A stretch of DNA of 64,000 nucleotides from a virus. The stretch's first letter is position 1; each line of letters opens with the position of its first letter. Location: IMG/VR virus record IMGVR_UViG_3300023049_000574, positions 81,522 through 145,521 of that record. One strand, written 5' to 3'. The position numbers and the translations under genes were made by a program. Shown in pieces: positions 54,306-62,245 of the stretch. The notes beneath the pieces were generated by a model. That model was not told the origin of the DNA. It worked only from the letters and a program-made list of their open reading frames with translations, and ran no database searches.

Positions 54306-55334
54306 ATGAAGTACATAAAGCTATTTGAAGATCACAAAAGCCAAGATATTATATTACCTAAGGGTACTGTTTTATACCATGGGACGATAGAAGACTTTGG
54401 TATCGAAAACATCAGAACGGGTGGTTATGATAATATATTATGGACTACTAAAGATTCAGCTATTGCTGATACATATATTCCCGATAGTGGATCAAGTGTC
54501 TATATGAGTACAGATAGTCTAGTATACCCTGTTAGGGAAGGAGATTTAAGAAATTTACAAAAAGAGATTGGTATTGAATATGATTATGATCAAGTAGAAT
54601 TCAAAGGAAGTAGAGCGACATCATATCCGATTGCTCCTATATTTAAGGATATAGATAAAAAAGAATATAAATGGAACGAGGAATCAATGAAAATAGATTC
54701 TTTATTCAGAGAGAAAACAAAGGAAATAAATGATATTTATGATAAGGTTGAAACAAAAGAAGAATTAGCTAAAGTACAGAAGAAAGTAGACCAACTACAT
54801 AGAGAGATAACCGAGTTAAGTAATAAGAAAGAAGAATTGTCTAGTATGTATACTGATATGAGAGCTGATATTAAAATGAGAGAATTTGTAAATAACTATT
54901 TAAAAAACGAACTCAATTATGTACCTAAAAATGAGAATAGTGATAAAAACCATAGTTGGAAAATAAAAATCAACAATGGTAAGGCATTAAAGGGAGATGA
55001 ACACGCTAAGGGTAGATTACTTATTATTACGTTACAAAGAGACTTAAAAATATATGATATGACCGATGGTGGAAAGCTTGAAGGAGATCTGATGAACCTT
55101 CAATACCACTCCCATGGCGTATTTAAATCAGCAGCCGAGAACGGATATGACGGAGTTAGGATAAATGACTTTGCTCAGATAGAAGGAATGGGTAATTTCG
55201 GACACACATCTTATGGTATATTTAATGATGCTATAAAGGATCTAAAAATAGAATCAGTTTTATCAGAACACCCTAAAGATTTTTGGGGAGAATACTACCA
55301 AAAAAGAGACTATACTAGTAAAAGCTTAAAATAA
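54306..55334 (+). CDS. Tagged ADP-ribosyltransferase-like protein with coiled coil, 342 aa
   Basis: The tag MKYIKLFEDHKSQ is followed by LPKGTVLYHGT (Y24, H25, G26, T27), GGYDNILWTTKDSAIADTYI (about 43-62) and, after a long coiled coil (about 120-180), an ENGYDGVRINDFAQIEGMGNFG block near the C-terminus that resembles the end of ART folds. The ATG at 54306 gives the tag; an upstream in-frame ATG would begin in the opposite gene. Third ART-like tagged protein in the window. The target and activity are unknown. Confidence 0.68.
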   Translation: MKYIKLFEDHKSQDIILPKGTVLYHGTIEDFGIENIRTGGYDNILWTTKDSAIADTYIPDSGSSVYMSTDSLVYPVREGDLRNLQKEIGIEYDYDQVEFKGSRATSYPIAPIFKDIDKKEYKWNEESMKIDSLFREKTKEINDIYDKVETKEELAKVQKKVDQLHREITELSNKKEELSSMYTDMRADIKMREFVNNYLKNELNYVPKNENSDKNHSWKIKINNGKALKGDEHAKGRLLIITLQRDLKIYDMTDGGKLEGDLMNLQYHSHGVFKSAAENGYDGVRINDFAQIEGMGNFGHTSYGIFNDAIKDLKIESVLSEHPKDFWGEYYQKRDYTSKSLK

Positions 55335-55359
55335 TTTTCGTATATTCTGCTAGTAGGGC

Positions 55360-56103
55360 TTAAACATCCCAAAACTTATTACTCTCTTCGATCTGAGAAT
55401 TAATATCAATCTTATTTATCCCATTACTATCTCTTTGACAAACTTTAATTTTCCATTGTTGGTATTCATCATTTGTTTCAATAGGATGTATTACAGACAC
55501 TTCTGTATTTAATGCAAAGAATTTATCTCTTTTTTTAGCATCCATAAATAAATAGGCATCATCCCCTGCATACACACCCATTACTTTATATCCTTTGATT
55601 TGTTTCCAAAACTCGAAATTGATAAGTAAACAACCACCTGCTATCCCCCCACTGTTATTGTTCCAAATATATTTCTGATCATTGATTATTTTCTCAGAAA
55701 CTAAATGATGTATTAAATGACAATTTCCTTCAAGTTGATTAAATGCAATTACTCCCATATTATCAATAGTAGTCATCCTTTGAATCTCATGGTAATAATT
55801 AACATCGTCTAAAAATACTATATCACTATCCATAGTAAGCATATAATCATAATTAAGCGAAAGAGATAGCTCATTTATATTATGAGCCTTACCATAGTTC
55901 TTATCTTGTCTGATCATATTTTTCGGACTTAATGCTCTAATCTCGGTTCTTATTTCATCCCAATATTCATCTTTACACCAACCAATAAAATATAGATCAT
56001 ACTCACTTATATTTTTGAGTGATCTAATGGATCTAATAGACCTATCCTTTATCGTTTCATCGGGTACGAATATATTTTGTATAACACATATCTTAGTTTT
56101 CAT
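55360..56103 (-). CDS. Glycosyltransferase (GT-A, family 2-like), 247 aa
   Basis: The GT-A fold is shown by an N-terminal beta-alpha unit (KICVIQNIFVPDE), the metal-binding DSD in YDYMLTMDSDIVFLDD (about 85-100) and GVYAGDDAYLFMDAKKRD near the acceptor site. These enzymes add sugars to lipids, proteins or DNA bases. It overlaps the second glycosyltransferase-like gene by 11 bases and probably works with it on the same glycan, perhaps on phage DNA, the virion or host surface. Confidence 0.8.
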   Translation of the reverse strand: MKTKICVIQNIFVPDETIKDRSIRSIRSLKNISEYDLYFIGWCKDEYWDEIRTEIRALSPKNMIRQDKNYGKAHNINELSLSLNYDYMLTMDSDIVFLDDVNYYHEIQRMTTIDNMGVIAFNQLEGNCHLIHHLVSEKIINDQKYIWNNNSGGIAGGCLLINFEFWKQIKGYKVMGVYAGDDAYLFMDAKKRDKFFALNTEVSVIHPIETNDEYQQWKIKVCQRDSNGINKIDINSQIEESNKFWDV

Positions 56104-56851
56104 ATAAATAATTAATATTCAGATTTTCCTCTCTATGTTTATCCACTAGAGTAAAGTGTGTGTTAAATCCATATCTAACCTTTTTAAGCCAATCTTTTTC
56201 TGCTCCTTTAAAGTTATTAAAGAAGACTTTTCTTTTAATTAATGGTAGATTTTTCCTGATAAGTATATCAGCGAAATAAACGGCTATATTAGTCATATGA
56301 GCCTTACTATACTTCTTACTATCGAACATAGATCTAAGTATATAACCAAAGCCCAATACTTCCTGCGAGAAGCCTATTTCGTAGGTGTGAATAACCTCAG
56401 TGAAATCATTTTTGATCCCATTTTCTATTAGGTAGTTAATAAATAGGTCGGTTGCTCTTTTACTTAGAACTAAGAAATATGATTGTAGGTGATATTTTAT
56501 CTCATGTGAATCAGTTATCCCAAACACATCACAATCATCTTTGTCTACTTCTTCCTTGATCTTATTCAATGAGTTGAAACATACCATTGAATCATTTACT
56601 AAGAATAGTTTATTACAATCTATTTTATTGTTAGTTAAATATTTATGGTACATACCGAAGTCATATCCACTGTTTTGATATTTATAATAGCTGATATTGA
56701 GTTCGTCTAATATATCTATATTCTTTATCTCTCGATCATTAGTTAATAAAATTATATGGTCTACTACCTCAGAAAGCTTTTCTAAATAGTATATTACATA
56801 ATTGGGTATGTAATTATTTTCATAATAGTGGCTGAAAAGACATAGGTTCAT
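56093..56851 (-). CDS. RgpF/rhamnan-synthesis F-like glycosyltransferase, 252 aa
   Basis: QNSGYDFGMYHKYL (about 59-72) and KLFLVNDSMVCF (about 82-93) match the N-S-G-x-D-F-G and N-D-S blocks of the RgpF family, which processes rhamnose-containing polysaccharides. Length is shorter than typical (about 300 and more), so it may lack an accessory part. The overlap with the GT-A gene shows a shared operon. A function in glycan modification of host or virion is inferred. Confidence 0.75.
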   Translation of the reverse strand: MNLCLFSHYYENNYIPNYVIYYLEKLSEVVDHIILLTNDREIKNIDILDELNISYYKYQNSGYDFGMYHKYLTNNKIDCNKLFLVNDSMVCFNSLNKIKEEVDKDDCDVFGITDSHEIKYHLQSYFLVLSKRATDLFINYLIENGIKNDFTEVIHTYEIGFSQEVLGFGYILRSMFDSKKYSKAHMTNIAVYFADILIRKNLPLIKRKVFFNNFKGAEKDWLKKVRYGFNTHFTLVDKHREENLNINYLYEN

Positions 56852-56860
56852 CCTTGGTTA

Positions 56861-57283
56861 TTATTTTTTGCCCCAAAACGCCTTTGTTAAAAAGAAACTG
56901 TAGAATAATCTAAATGTAGTATTCCAAATAAATCCCAAAATAATCCAATTTATTATCCCTAAAAGTATAATAGTAGGAGATACAGCAGCCATACCACATA
57001 TAGCAAATATCATTAGCATCTTAAAGAAATGCCATGCGTCTGTTAACTGAACAGGTTTGTTTATTTTAAACCCCAGTATATTCCATTTTACTCTACCTTT
57101 CTTTGGGTTTCTGTCTACATATTTGTTTCTCCATCCTTGGTTAGAGTTGAACCATAATCTTCTTTTCTTATTCTTGATCAAATCAAACACTGATGTAAAA
57201 AAGTGGTGATCTAATTTATCCATCACTGCGTTACACGCTGCAGCAATAAATATGAATATAAAAGGCAAAAATCCTATAAACAT
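56861..57283 (-). CDS. Integral membrane protein, 140 aa
   Basis: Hydrophobic helices lie at about 3-18 (IGFLPFIFIFIAAACNA) and about 88-121 (MLMIFAICGMAAVSPTIILL, GIINWIILGFI), with a Trp/Lys/Arg-rich loop between them (KKRRLWFNSNQGWRNKYVDR). I remember proteins like this from Bacteroidota and their phages, but they have no known function. It is 9 bases from the glycosyltransferase gene and 2 bases from another membrane gene. Confidence 0.65.
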   Translation of the reverse strand: MFIGFLPFIFIFIAAACNAVMDKLDHHFFTSVFDLIKNKKRRLWFNSNQGWRNKYVDRNPKKGRVKWNILGFKINKPVQLTDAWHFFKMLMIFAICGMAAVSPTIILLGIINWIILGFIWNTTFRLFYSFFLTKAFWGKK

Positions 57284-57285
57284 AA

Positions 57286-57528
57286 TTATTTAAAAATATT
57301 TTCTATTCTACTGTATAAGTCATATAATACAGTTATTGTTAAATAGCTACCTGAGATACCAAATATGATTATACCGAATTTCCAATCAAAAAATTGAAAT
57401 GCTACAAAGCTTAGTATAACTAGTAATGTAGCAAATAACTTCTTAAATAATGAAGATGTAATAAATGATTCTAAATTTTTCTCTTTAGGTTTTATAACAC
57501 CGCTTACTTTCTTTCTCTTGTTAGCCAT
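57286..57528 (-). CDS. Small two-helix membrane protein, 80 aa
   Basis: Basic N-terminus (MANKRKKVSGVIKPKEK), then two hydrophobic helices (about 30-45 and 49-68) joined by FFDWKFG, with a short charged end. The architecture suits a holin or a partner of the next membrane protein. The start has TTTAATATATA-TGAC-ATG upstream on the minus strand. With the lysozyme gene nearby (58314), a lysis role is worth testing. Confidence 0.62.
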   Translation of the reverse strand: MANKRKKVSGVIKPKEKNLESFITSSLFKKLFATLLVILSFVAFQFFDWKFGIIIFGISGSYLTITVLYDLYSRIENIFK

Positions 57529-57566
57529 GTCATATATATTAAAACTCTTTTATGTGTTCTAATATT

Positions 57567-58295
57567 CTATGCGGGTGTAGTGATGATACTACCTAATTGT
57601 TCATTAGGATCTTGTTGATTAAGGAATTTCTTGATATATCTAAATAGTTCCCTTTCTTTTAGTAATCTATCCAATTCTTCTTGGCTTTTTCTTGCTGCTT
57701 CTTTTTTCCCTATTTGAATATCCGAAGATATTATTTTTTCAAACAAAGGCTCAATCTCACCAATGGCATCAATTTTTTTCACAACATTTAGTAAGACATC
57801 AGCAACAGTGTGATCATTAGTTATATCTTTATAGTTATTGAGTAGCTTAATATGATTTTCTTCTAATTCAATACCTTCTTCAACATATTCGTATGGATCT
57901 AAGTTCTTTAGTTCCTCTAATTCCTCTTGGTTTTCTTTAAGCCATATAGCATATTCTGCCATAAATTCAGGATCTGAAATAACTTGTGATTTACTAGGGT
58001 TCACAGGACTACCATTTTCATCTAAACAATCTAAGTAAAGTCTGATGAAATTAAGATTACCATCCTTTTCGTGGACATTATATCCTTTAGTCGGTGTATA
58101 GAAATACATACTTCGAGGGCTACCTAAAGAAGAAGTAGATAATATGTTTTCTTTAACCCAACCTTCTTCGACTAGCTCTTCGACTATATCAGATATTTCA
58201 GAACTGCTGTCTAATATAATTCCTGATAATCCTTGACCCGATTGCTTATGTATTGTAACTATTTTTTCGTAGATATTCTCTTTGGTATATTCCAT
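57567..58295 (-). CDS. Unknown protein with possible winged helix, 242 aa
   Basis: Residues about 25-75 (LDSSSEISDIVEELVEEGWV...SMYFYTPTKGYNV) read like a recognition helix followed by the beta wing of a winged-helix domain. The rest is a helical, acidic region (LKENQEELEELKNLDPYEYVEEGIEL). No enzyme motif. It might be a DNA-binding regulator or a structural helper near the lysis genes; neither is certain. Confidence 0.58.
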   Translation of the reverse strand: MEYTKENIYEKIVTIHKQSGQGLSGIILDSSSEISDIVEELVEEGWVKENILSTSSLGSPRSMYFYTPTKGYNVHEKDGNLNFIRLYLDCLDENGSPVNPSKSQVISDPEFMAEYAIWLKENQEELEELKNLDPYEYVEEGIELEENHIKLLNNYKDITNDHTVADVLLNVVKKIDAIGEIEPLFEKIISSDIQIGKKEAARKSQEELDRLLKERELFRYIKKFLNQQDPNEQLGSIITTPA

Positions 58296-58313
58296 TTAAC
58301 AAATATAGTAAAA

Positions 58314-59171
58314 TTATACCATATCTTGAAACATTTGACTTTCTTTGGCTCGTCTTTTAACAAGACCACCATAACCTTTCTTTAATCTAGTGGTTTTGAT
58401 TCGTTCTCCCGCTTCTTTCATCTTATTCTGTTTAACCAATTGTATGAAAGGGCTAGACCTTAACCCACCCACGCCCATATTATAAGCCATGGATACTAGA
58501 GCATCAAACTGTGATTGTGTTAACTTGATATCAACACCTTCTTTTTGCCATTGTTTAAATATTCGCCTAACACCTTTTGTTGTTCTTCTAAGGTCTTTCC
58601 TGAATAAACGATCAGCTTCTTTTAAAGAGATCTTATCTCCAATTTTATATTTAGATTTTAAGCTATCTTCTGCGTGTCCGTATCCAATTGTGATCATTTT
58701 ATCATTTATTGTATATGCTGTTAATTTAAGATCTTCTTCCTCTTTTAAGAATTCTATTAGATTTTCAGAAACATCTAACTTAGTAGGATCGAATTTCTTT
58801 ACCTCTTCTATTTCTTCTTTAGGTTCAACACTTTTTTGAACCATCTCTACGAATTCGTTTGTTAATTGAGGATCAACGTTCTTAGATATCTCAATAGCTT
58901 CTGAGTCAGTTAATCCACCCATATTCATAATGAATGGTGTTAATAATGCTAAGATACCTAGTTTAACGTATTTCTTCTTAGATTTTATTCTTTCTAATAA
59001 GTTTTTAAACCACTGCTTTTTATCACTAGCTTTATTCATAGAATTAACCATTGCTTTAGTGATCTTATTTCTGTGATCTATTTCAATACCTTTATCGAAA
59101 TCCCATTCATAATCTACGCTTTCTAATAAATTATATAACAAGAACGTATCATAACTGTTAAGTTTTTCCAT
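58314..59171 (-). CDS. GH24 (T4-type) lysozyme with N-terminal tag and membrane helix, 285 aa
   Basis: The C-terminal 155 residues form a GH24 lysozyme: catalytic Glu in LKEEEDLKLTAY (E144-E146), TIGYGH (161-166) and the closing LVSMAYNMGVGGLRSSPF region. Residues about 70-84 (KLGILALLTPFIMNM) are a membrane segment. The N-terminal end MEKLNSYDTFLLYNLLESV has a tag-like form with L-L-E-S. So it may be packaged or anchored, as virion lysins are, instead of being a soluble endolysin. TTTAATATATA lies 6 bases before the ATG on the minus strand. Confidence 0.85.
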   Translation of the reverse strand: MEKLNSYDTFLLYNLLESVDYEWDFDKGIEIDHRNKITKAMVNSMNKASDKKQWFKNLLERIKSKKKYVKLGILALLTPFIMNMGGLTDSEAIEISKNVDPQLTNEFVEMVQKSVEPKEEIEEVKKFDPTKLDVSENLIEFLKEEEDLKLTAYTINDKMITIGYGHAEDSLKSKYKIGDKISLKEADRLFRKDLRRTTKGVRRIFKQWQKEGVDIKLTQSQFDALVSMAYNMGVGGLRSSPFIQLVKQNKMKEAGERIKTTRLKKGYGGLVKRRAKESQMFQDMV

Positions 59172-59188
59172 ATAATATATATATTAAA

Positions 59189-59425
59189 TTACTTTGCTTT
59201 TTTCTCCATATCAGATAACCTGTTATAATAATCAGGTATCTCTCTGATGTGAGACTCAGCGATTTTCTTATAGAAATCTTTCTCTGACCAAGGCATAGAT
59301 ATGTTTTTCTTTTCTATATATTTTTGTAGTTCGTTGTATATATCAGAATGTTCCTTTTCTACCTTAATTCCCATTTCTAATTGTTTATCTGTATCTACGG
59401 CTTCGTTAAATCTTTTAATCTTCAT
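59189..59425 (-). CDS. DUF5661-like tagged small protein, 78 aa
   Basis: MKIKRFNEAVDTDKQ is a tag with an F-N-E junction before Ala. The rest, with MGIKVEKEH and the ending KIAESHIREIPDYYNRLSDMEK, fits DUF5661 (IA..H..E.P.YY..L..ME), a small uncharacterised family common in phages. Most likely a structural or head-associated protein; this combination of tag and family is useful for testing the tag hypothesis. Confidence 0.75.
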   Translation of the reverse strand: MKIKRFNEAVDTDKQLEMGIKVEKEHSDIYNELQKYIEKKNISMPWSEKDFYKKIAESHIREIPDYYNRLSDMEKKAK

Positions 59426-59475
59426 TATAGTAATGCTTTATTTTATATATTTAATATGTAAAACACAAACAACAA

Positions 59476-59508
59476 AAAAGGAGAGCTAAACTAGTTAACT
59501 CTCCTTTT
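59476..59508 (-). terminator. Terminator downstream of mnmA
   Basis: AAAAGGAGAG pairs with CTCTCCTTTT around a 13-base loop. Read on the minus strand, a run of T follows. It lies about 50 bases past the mnmA stop codon (59557) and closes that transcript. Confidence 0.85.
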
Positions 59509-59556
59509 CCATATTGTAATAAATATTACAACAATTATACACTTGTTATATAAAAG

Positions 59557-60663
59557 TTATGTAAAAAGTTTAGTATTTTCTATAATACCACCAACTAAAA
59601 TCATATTATCTTTATATACGACTGCAGATTGACCCTTAGCAGTAGCATTAAAACGATCAGAAGTATATACATCAAAACCATCATCCTTTAAGTGAATTCT
59701 ACCATTAATAGCATCACCCGTTGATCTAACTTTAACAGATACTTCTTCTCCATCAACGATGTTTAACATATAATTAGGATCTTTGGCTACAATGACATTC
59801 CTTTCTAAATCTTTTCTACGACCTAGATAAATCTTATTTGTATCAGGATCTATACGTGTTATGTATACGGGGTAACCTAAAGCTACACCTAATCCCCTTC
59901 TTTGTCCAATAGTATAAAAAGGATGACCCTTATGTTTCCCGACAACCTTATCATTCTCAAAGAATTCGCCACCGTCTAATTTAGATAGATCAGGATTCTT
60001 TCTTAGTAAGAAATTGTCTTGTGTTCCATCCATATCAACAAAGCAGATATCAGCACTTTCAGACTTATTAACTATATCAGTTAATCCTCTTTTAGCTGCC
60101 ATCCATTTTACGTCTTCCTTTAAATATTCACCTAACGGAAATAATGTTTTTGAAAGATCATTTTGTGATAAATTCCATAAGAAATATGTTTGATCTTTAG
60201 TAGTATCTTTGGGTGTACCGATACTATACTTACCATCCTTTTCGATGATCTTAGCATAGTGTCCTGTGGCTACATAATCACAATTTAGTTTATCGGCAAT
60301 TTCCATCATAGACCCCCACTTCACATGTTTATTACACATAACACAAGGATTAGGGGTATTGCCGACACTACTGTTATTTACGTAGTCATCGATCACATAT
60401 TTAGTAAATTCTTTGGTAAGATCCACAAGATTAAATGGGAAATCATATTCTACTGATATGTTTCTAGCATCATTAACATCATCTAAGTTACAACACTTAG
60501 TTGAACTCATATTAGATGTTAGTTGTAGTCTTTCTTCACCAAGCTTTAACATAACACCAATTACATCTGCACCTGCTTCTTGTAATAAGATAGCAGCCAT
60601 AGATGAATCGATTCCACCTGACATTCCAACTAATACTTTTTTATTTTCTAAATTAGGTAACAT
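59557..60663 (-). CDS. mnmA: tRNA-specific 2-thiouridylase MnmA, 368 aa
   Basis: Complete enzyme: PP-loop SGGIDSS (15-21), catalytic Cys pair C107 (PCVMC) and C207 (SADICF), the GHYAKI block, GQRRGLG and the C-terminal RNA-binding barrel. MnmA puts sulfur on U34 of Lys, Glu and Gln tRNAs. It needs a host sulfur relay. Phage-encoded MnmA is uncommon and, with the tRNA operons, suggests that the phage adjusts decoding. The tRNAs in this window are not classical substrates, so it may act on host tRNAs or on others elsewhere in the genome. Confidence 0.95.
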   Translation of the reverse strand: MLPNLENKKVLVGMSGGIDSSMAAILLQEAGADVIGVMLKLGEERLQLTSNMSSTKCCNLDDVNDARNISVEYDFPFNLVDLTKEFTKYVIDDYVNNSSVGNTPNPCVMCNKHVKWGSMMEIADKLNCDYVATGHYAKIIEKDGKYSIGTPKDTTKDQTYFLWNLSQNDLSKTLFPLGEYLKEDVKWMAAKRGLTDIVNKSESADICFVDMDGTQDNFLLRKNPDLSKLDGGEFFENDKVVGKHKGHPFYTIGQRRGLGVALGYPVYITRIDPDTNKIYLGRRKDLERNVIVAKDPNYMLNIVDGEEVSVKVRSTGDAINGRIHLKDDGFDVYTSDRFNATAKGQSAVVYKDNMILVGGIIENTKLFT

Positions 60664-60697
60664 AATGTTATGTATTTTAAATACAAAGTTACCTATT

Positions 60698-61057
60698 TTA
60701 TATTAAGGTATCAATATATTTCTTTCTTTGTAATACTTTTTCGAATTTTCCAATATTATCTTTTACATACTCTTGGTGTTCTTCTCCTTCTTTAGTACCA
60801 CCAAAACTCAGAATTTTTAATTTTTTTTCTTTGAGATATAAGAAACAATGTGTAGTAGCGTATATTTCATCAATATCTCTCTTTATCCAATAATAATCAA
60901 AGGTATTTAAATCTTTATTTATATGGGTTACTTTATAGTTAGAGGTGATAAAATAATCTATTGTCATTGAGTTTATCTTATCGGCAAAATCATTTATTAT
61001 AAATTTACATAATTCTTCTTGATGGTCTAAAAGGAAGTCACTGATTACAATATTCAT
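60698..61057 (-). CDS. Unknown protein, 119 aa
   Basis: Helical start (DFLLDHQEELCKFIINDFADK), central strand-rich part (SNYKVTHINKDLNTFDYYWIK) and a basic C-terminus (LQRKKYIDTLI). No motif is recognised. The gene overlaps the next by one base and follows mnmA after a gap of 34 bases on the same strand. Confidence 0.58.
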   Translation of the reverse strand: MNIVISDFLLDHQEELCKFIINDFADKINSMTIDYFITSNYKVTHINKDLNTFDYYWIKRDIDEIYATTHCFLYLKEKKLKILSFGGTKEGEEHQEYVKDNIGKFEKVLQRKKYIDTLI

Positions 61058-61890
61058 TATCTAAGTAAAAATTTAAAGAATCCACCTTTATATTCTACAA
61101 TATAGATACCTTCTTTGAGATCACTGTCGAATTTCACTTTTTCCCCATTAGTAGTATAAACATTTAACCATTGATCTTGTGGGATAAATTCACTTTTAAT
61201 ATAAATAATATTTGAATGTGTATATGAACCATCAAAATTGTATTGAGTTAACCTAATATACCCATCGTTGTAATCATATATAAATTGTGTGGAATACTCT
61301 TTTATAATATTAGAATTACCACTTCCTTCTACTCTTTTATAATTATCCCAATATTCTCTATCAACAGAGGCTGCTACTATAAAATGTGAGTTATTAGTTT
61401 CTGTTAAAGTAGTCCAATTGGCTGTTACATAATTATTAGAAAATGATACATCAAATTTAATTAATTCGATTGGGAGTGTAGAATTTGGAACACATCCCGA
61501 AAAATCACATATACTAGGACCAAATAATGTATCTGACCCTCTATATACAGTATTACCATCGATATTAATTTTAGAACCTGAATTATCACCTGATATTTGA
61601 CCACTCGTATAAACTTCTATCATAACTGATGAGGTAAAATTTAACTTTTTTCCACCATTAAATGTGAGTAAACCATATACTTGTAATAACATATTTGTAT
61701 ATGTACCACAAACACAATTCACTGTTACTGTATCATTTATTGATACAACAATTGTATCACCAGAGCTTGGTACACCAAATGGAATCCATGTATTGGGATC
61801 ATCCCAATCACCATTACCATTGGAAACTAGGGTTTTACTAAATAATGTAGCAGAGATTAATAATAAGGTAATTAATAATAACTTTTTCAT
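61057..61890 (-). CDS. Secreted G8-like protein with C-terminal T9SS-type domain, 277 aa
   Basis: A signal peptide (residues 1-18) is followed by a G8-like module (GNGDWDDPNTWIPFGVP, GDTIVVSINDTVTVN, about 24-56), a beta-helix-like stretch, a domain of the type seen in Bacteroidota surface proteins (LPIELIKFDV...VTANWTTLTETNNSHF, about 141-170) and an end (NVYTTNGEKVKFDSDLKEGIYIVEYKGG) that resembles type A T9SS sorting domains. If right, the phage protein is exported through the host T9SS to its surface. The sort-domain match is by eye. Confidence 0.68.
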   Translation of the reverse strand: MKKLLLITLLLISATLFSKTLVSNGNGDWDDPNTWIPFGVPSSGDTIVVSINDTVTVNCVCGTYTNMLLQVYGLLTFNGGKKLNFTSSVMIEVYTSGQISGDNSGSKINIDGNTVYRGSDTLFGPSICDFSGCVPNSTLPIELIKFDVSFSNNYVTANWTTLTETNNSHFIVAASVDREYWDNYKRVEGSGNSNIIKEYSTQFIYDYNDGYIRLTQYNFDGSYTHSNIIYIKSEFIPQDQWLNVYTTNGEKVKFDSDLKEGIYIVEYKGGFFKFLLR

Positions 61891-61900
61891 ATCTATTTAT

Positions 61901-62212
61901 TTAAATTTTTGTGACAATACATTTATGATCACCACCTTGTTGTGGTGTAAGAGATAATATATTTGTTTTAATTGCTTTATATAAAGGGGATTCATTAGTA
62001 AACCAAGAAGAACCAAAACTATCAATTAATTCTTGTTTTAATTTCTCAATTTTCTTTTTACTGTTCTTACTCAATGGTTGTTGCATCTCAAGTTCAAGAA
62101 TTCTTTTCTGTGTAGTTTTGACTATATTAATATAATCATTATGTTCAATTAAATTCTTTACTTGCGTAATATTATTTTCGTAAGTGATTCTATATTGTCC
62201 TAATACTTTCAT
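61901..62212 (-). CDS. Small charged helical protein, 103 aa
   Basis: Predicted coiled-coil content (NLIEHNDYINIVKTTQKRIL, KKIEKLKQELIDSF) with a Gly-containing C-terminal end (QQGGDHKCIVTKI). Gene order is leftward with the neighbouring unknown genes. No family is recognised. Confidence 0.55.
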   Translation of the reverse strand: MKVLGQYRITYENNITQVKNLIEHNDYINIVKTTQKRILELEMQQPLSKNSKKKIEKLKQELIDSFGSSWFTNESPLYKAIKTNILSLTPQQGGDHKCIVTKI

Positions 62213-62245
62213 AACTACAAATATACTAAAATGTTTCGAATATAT

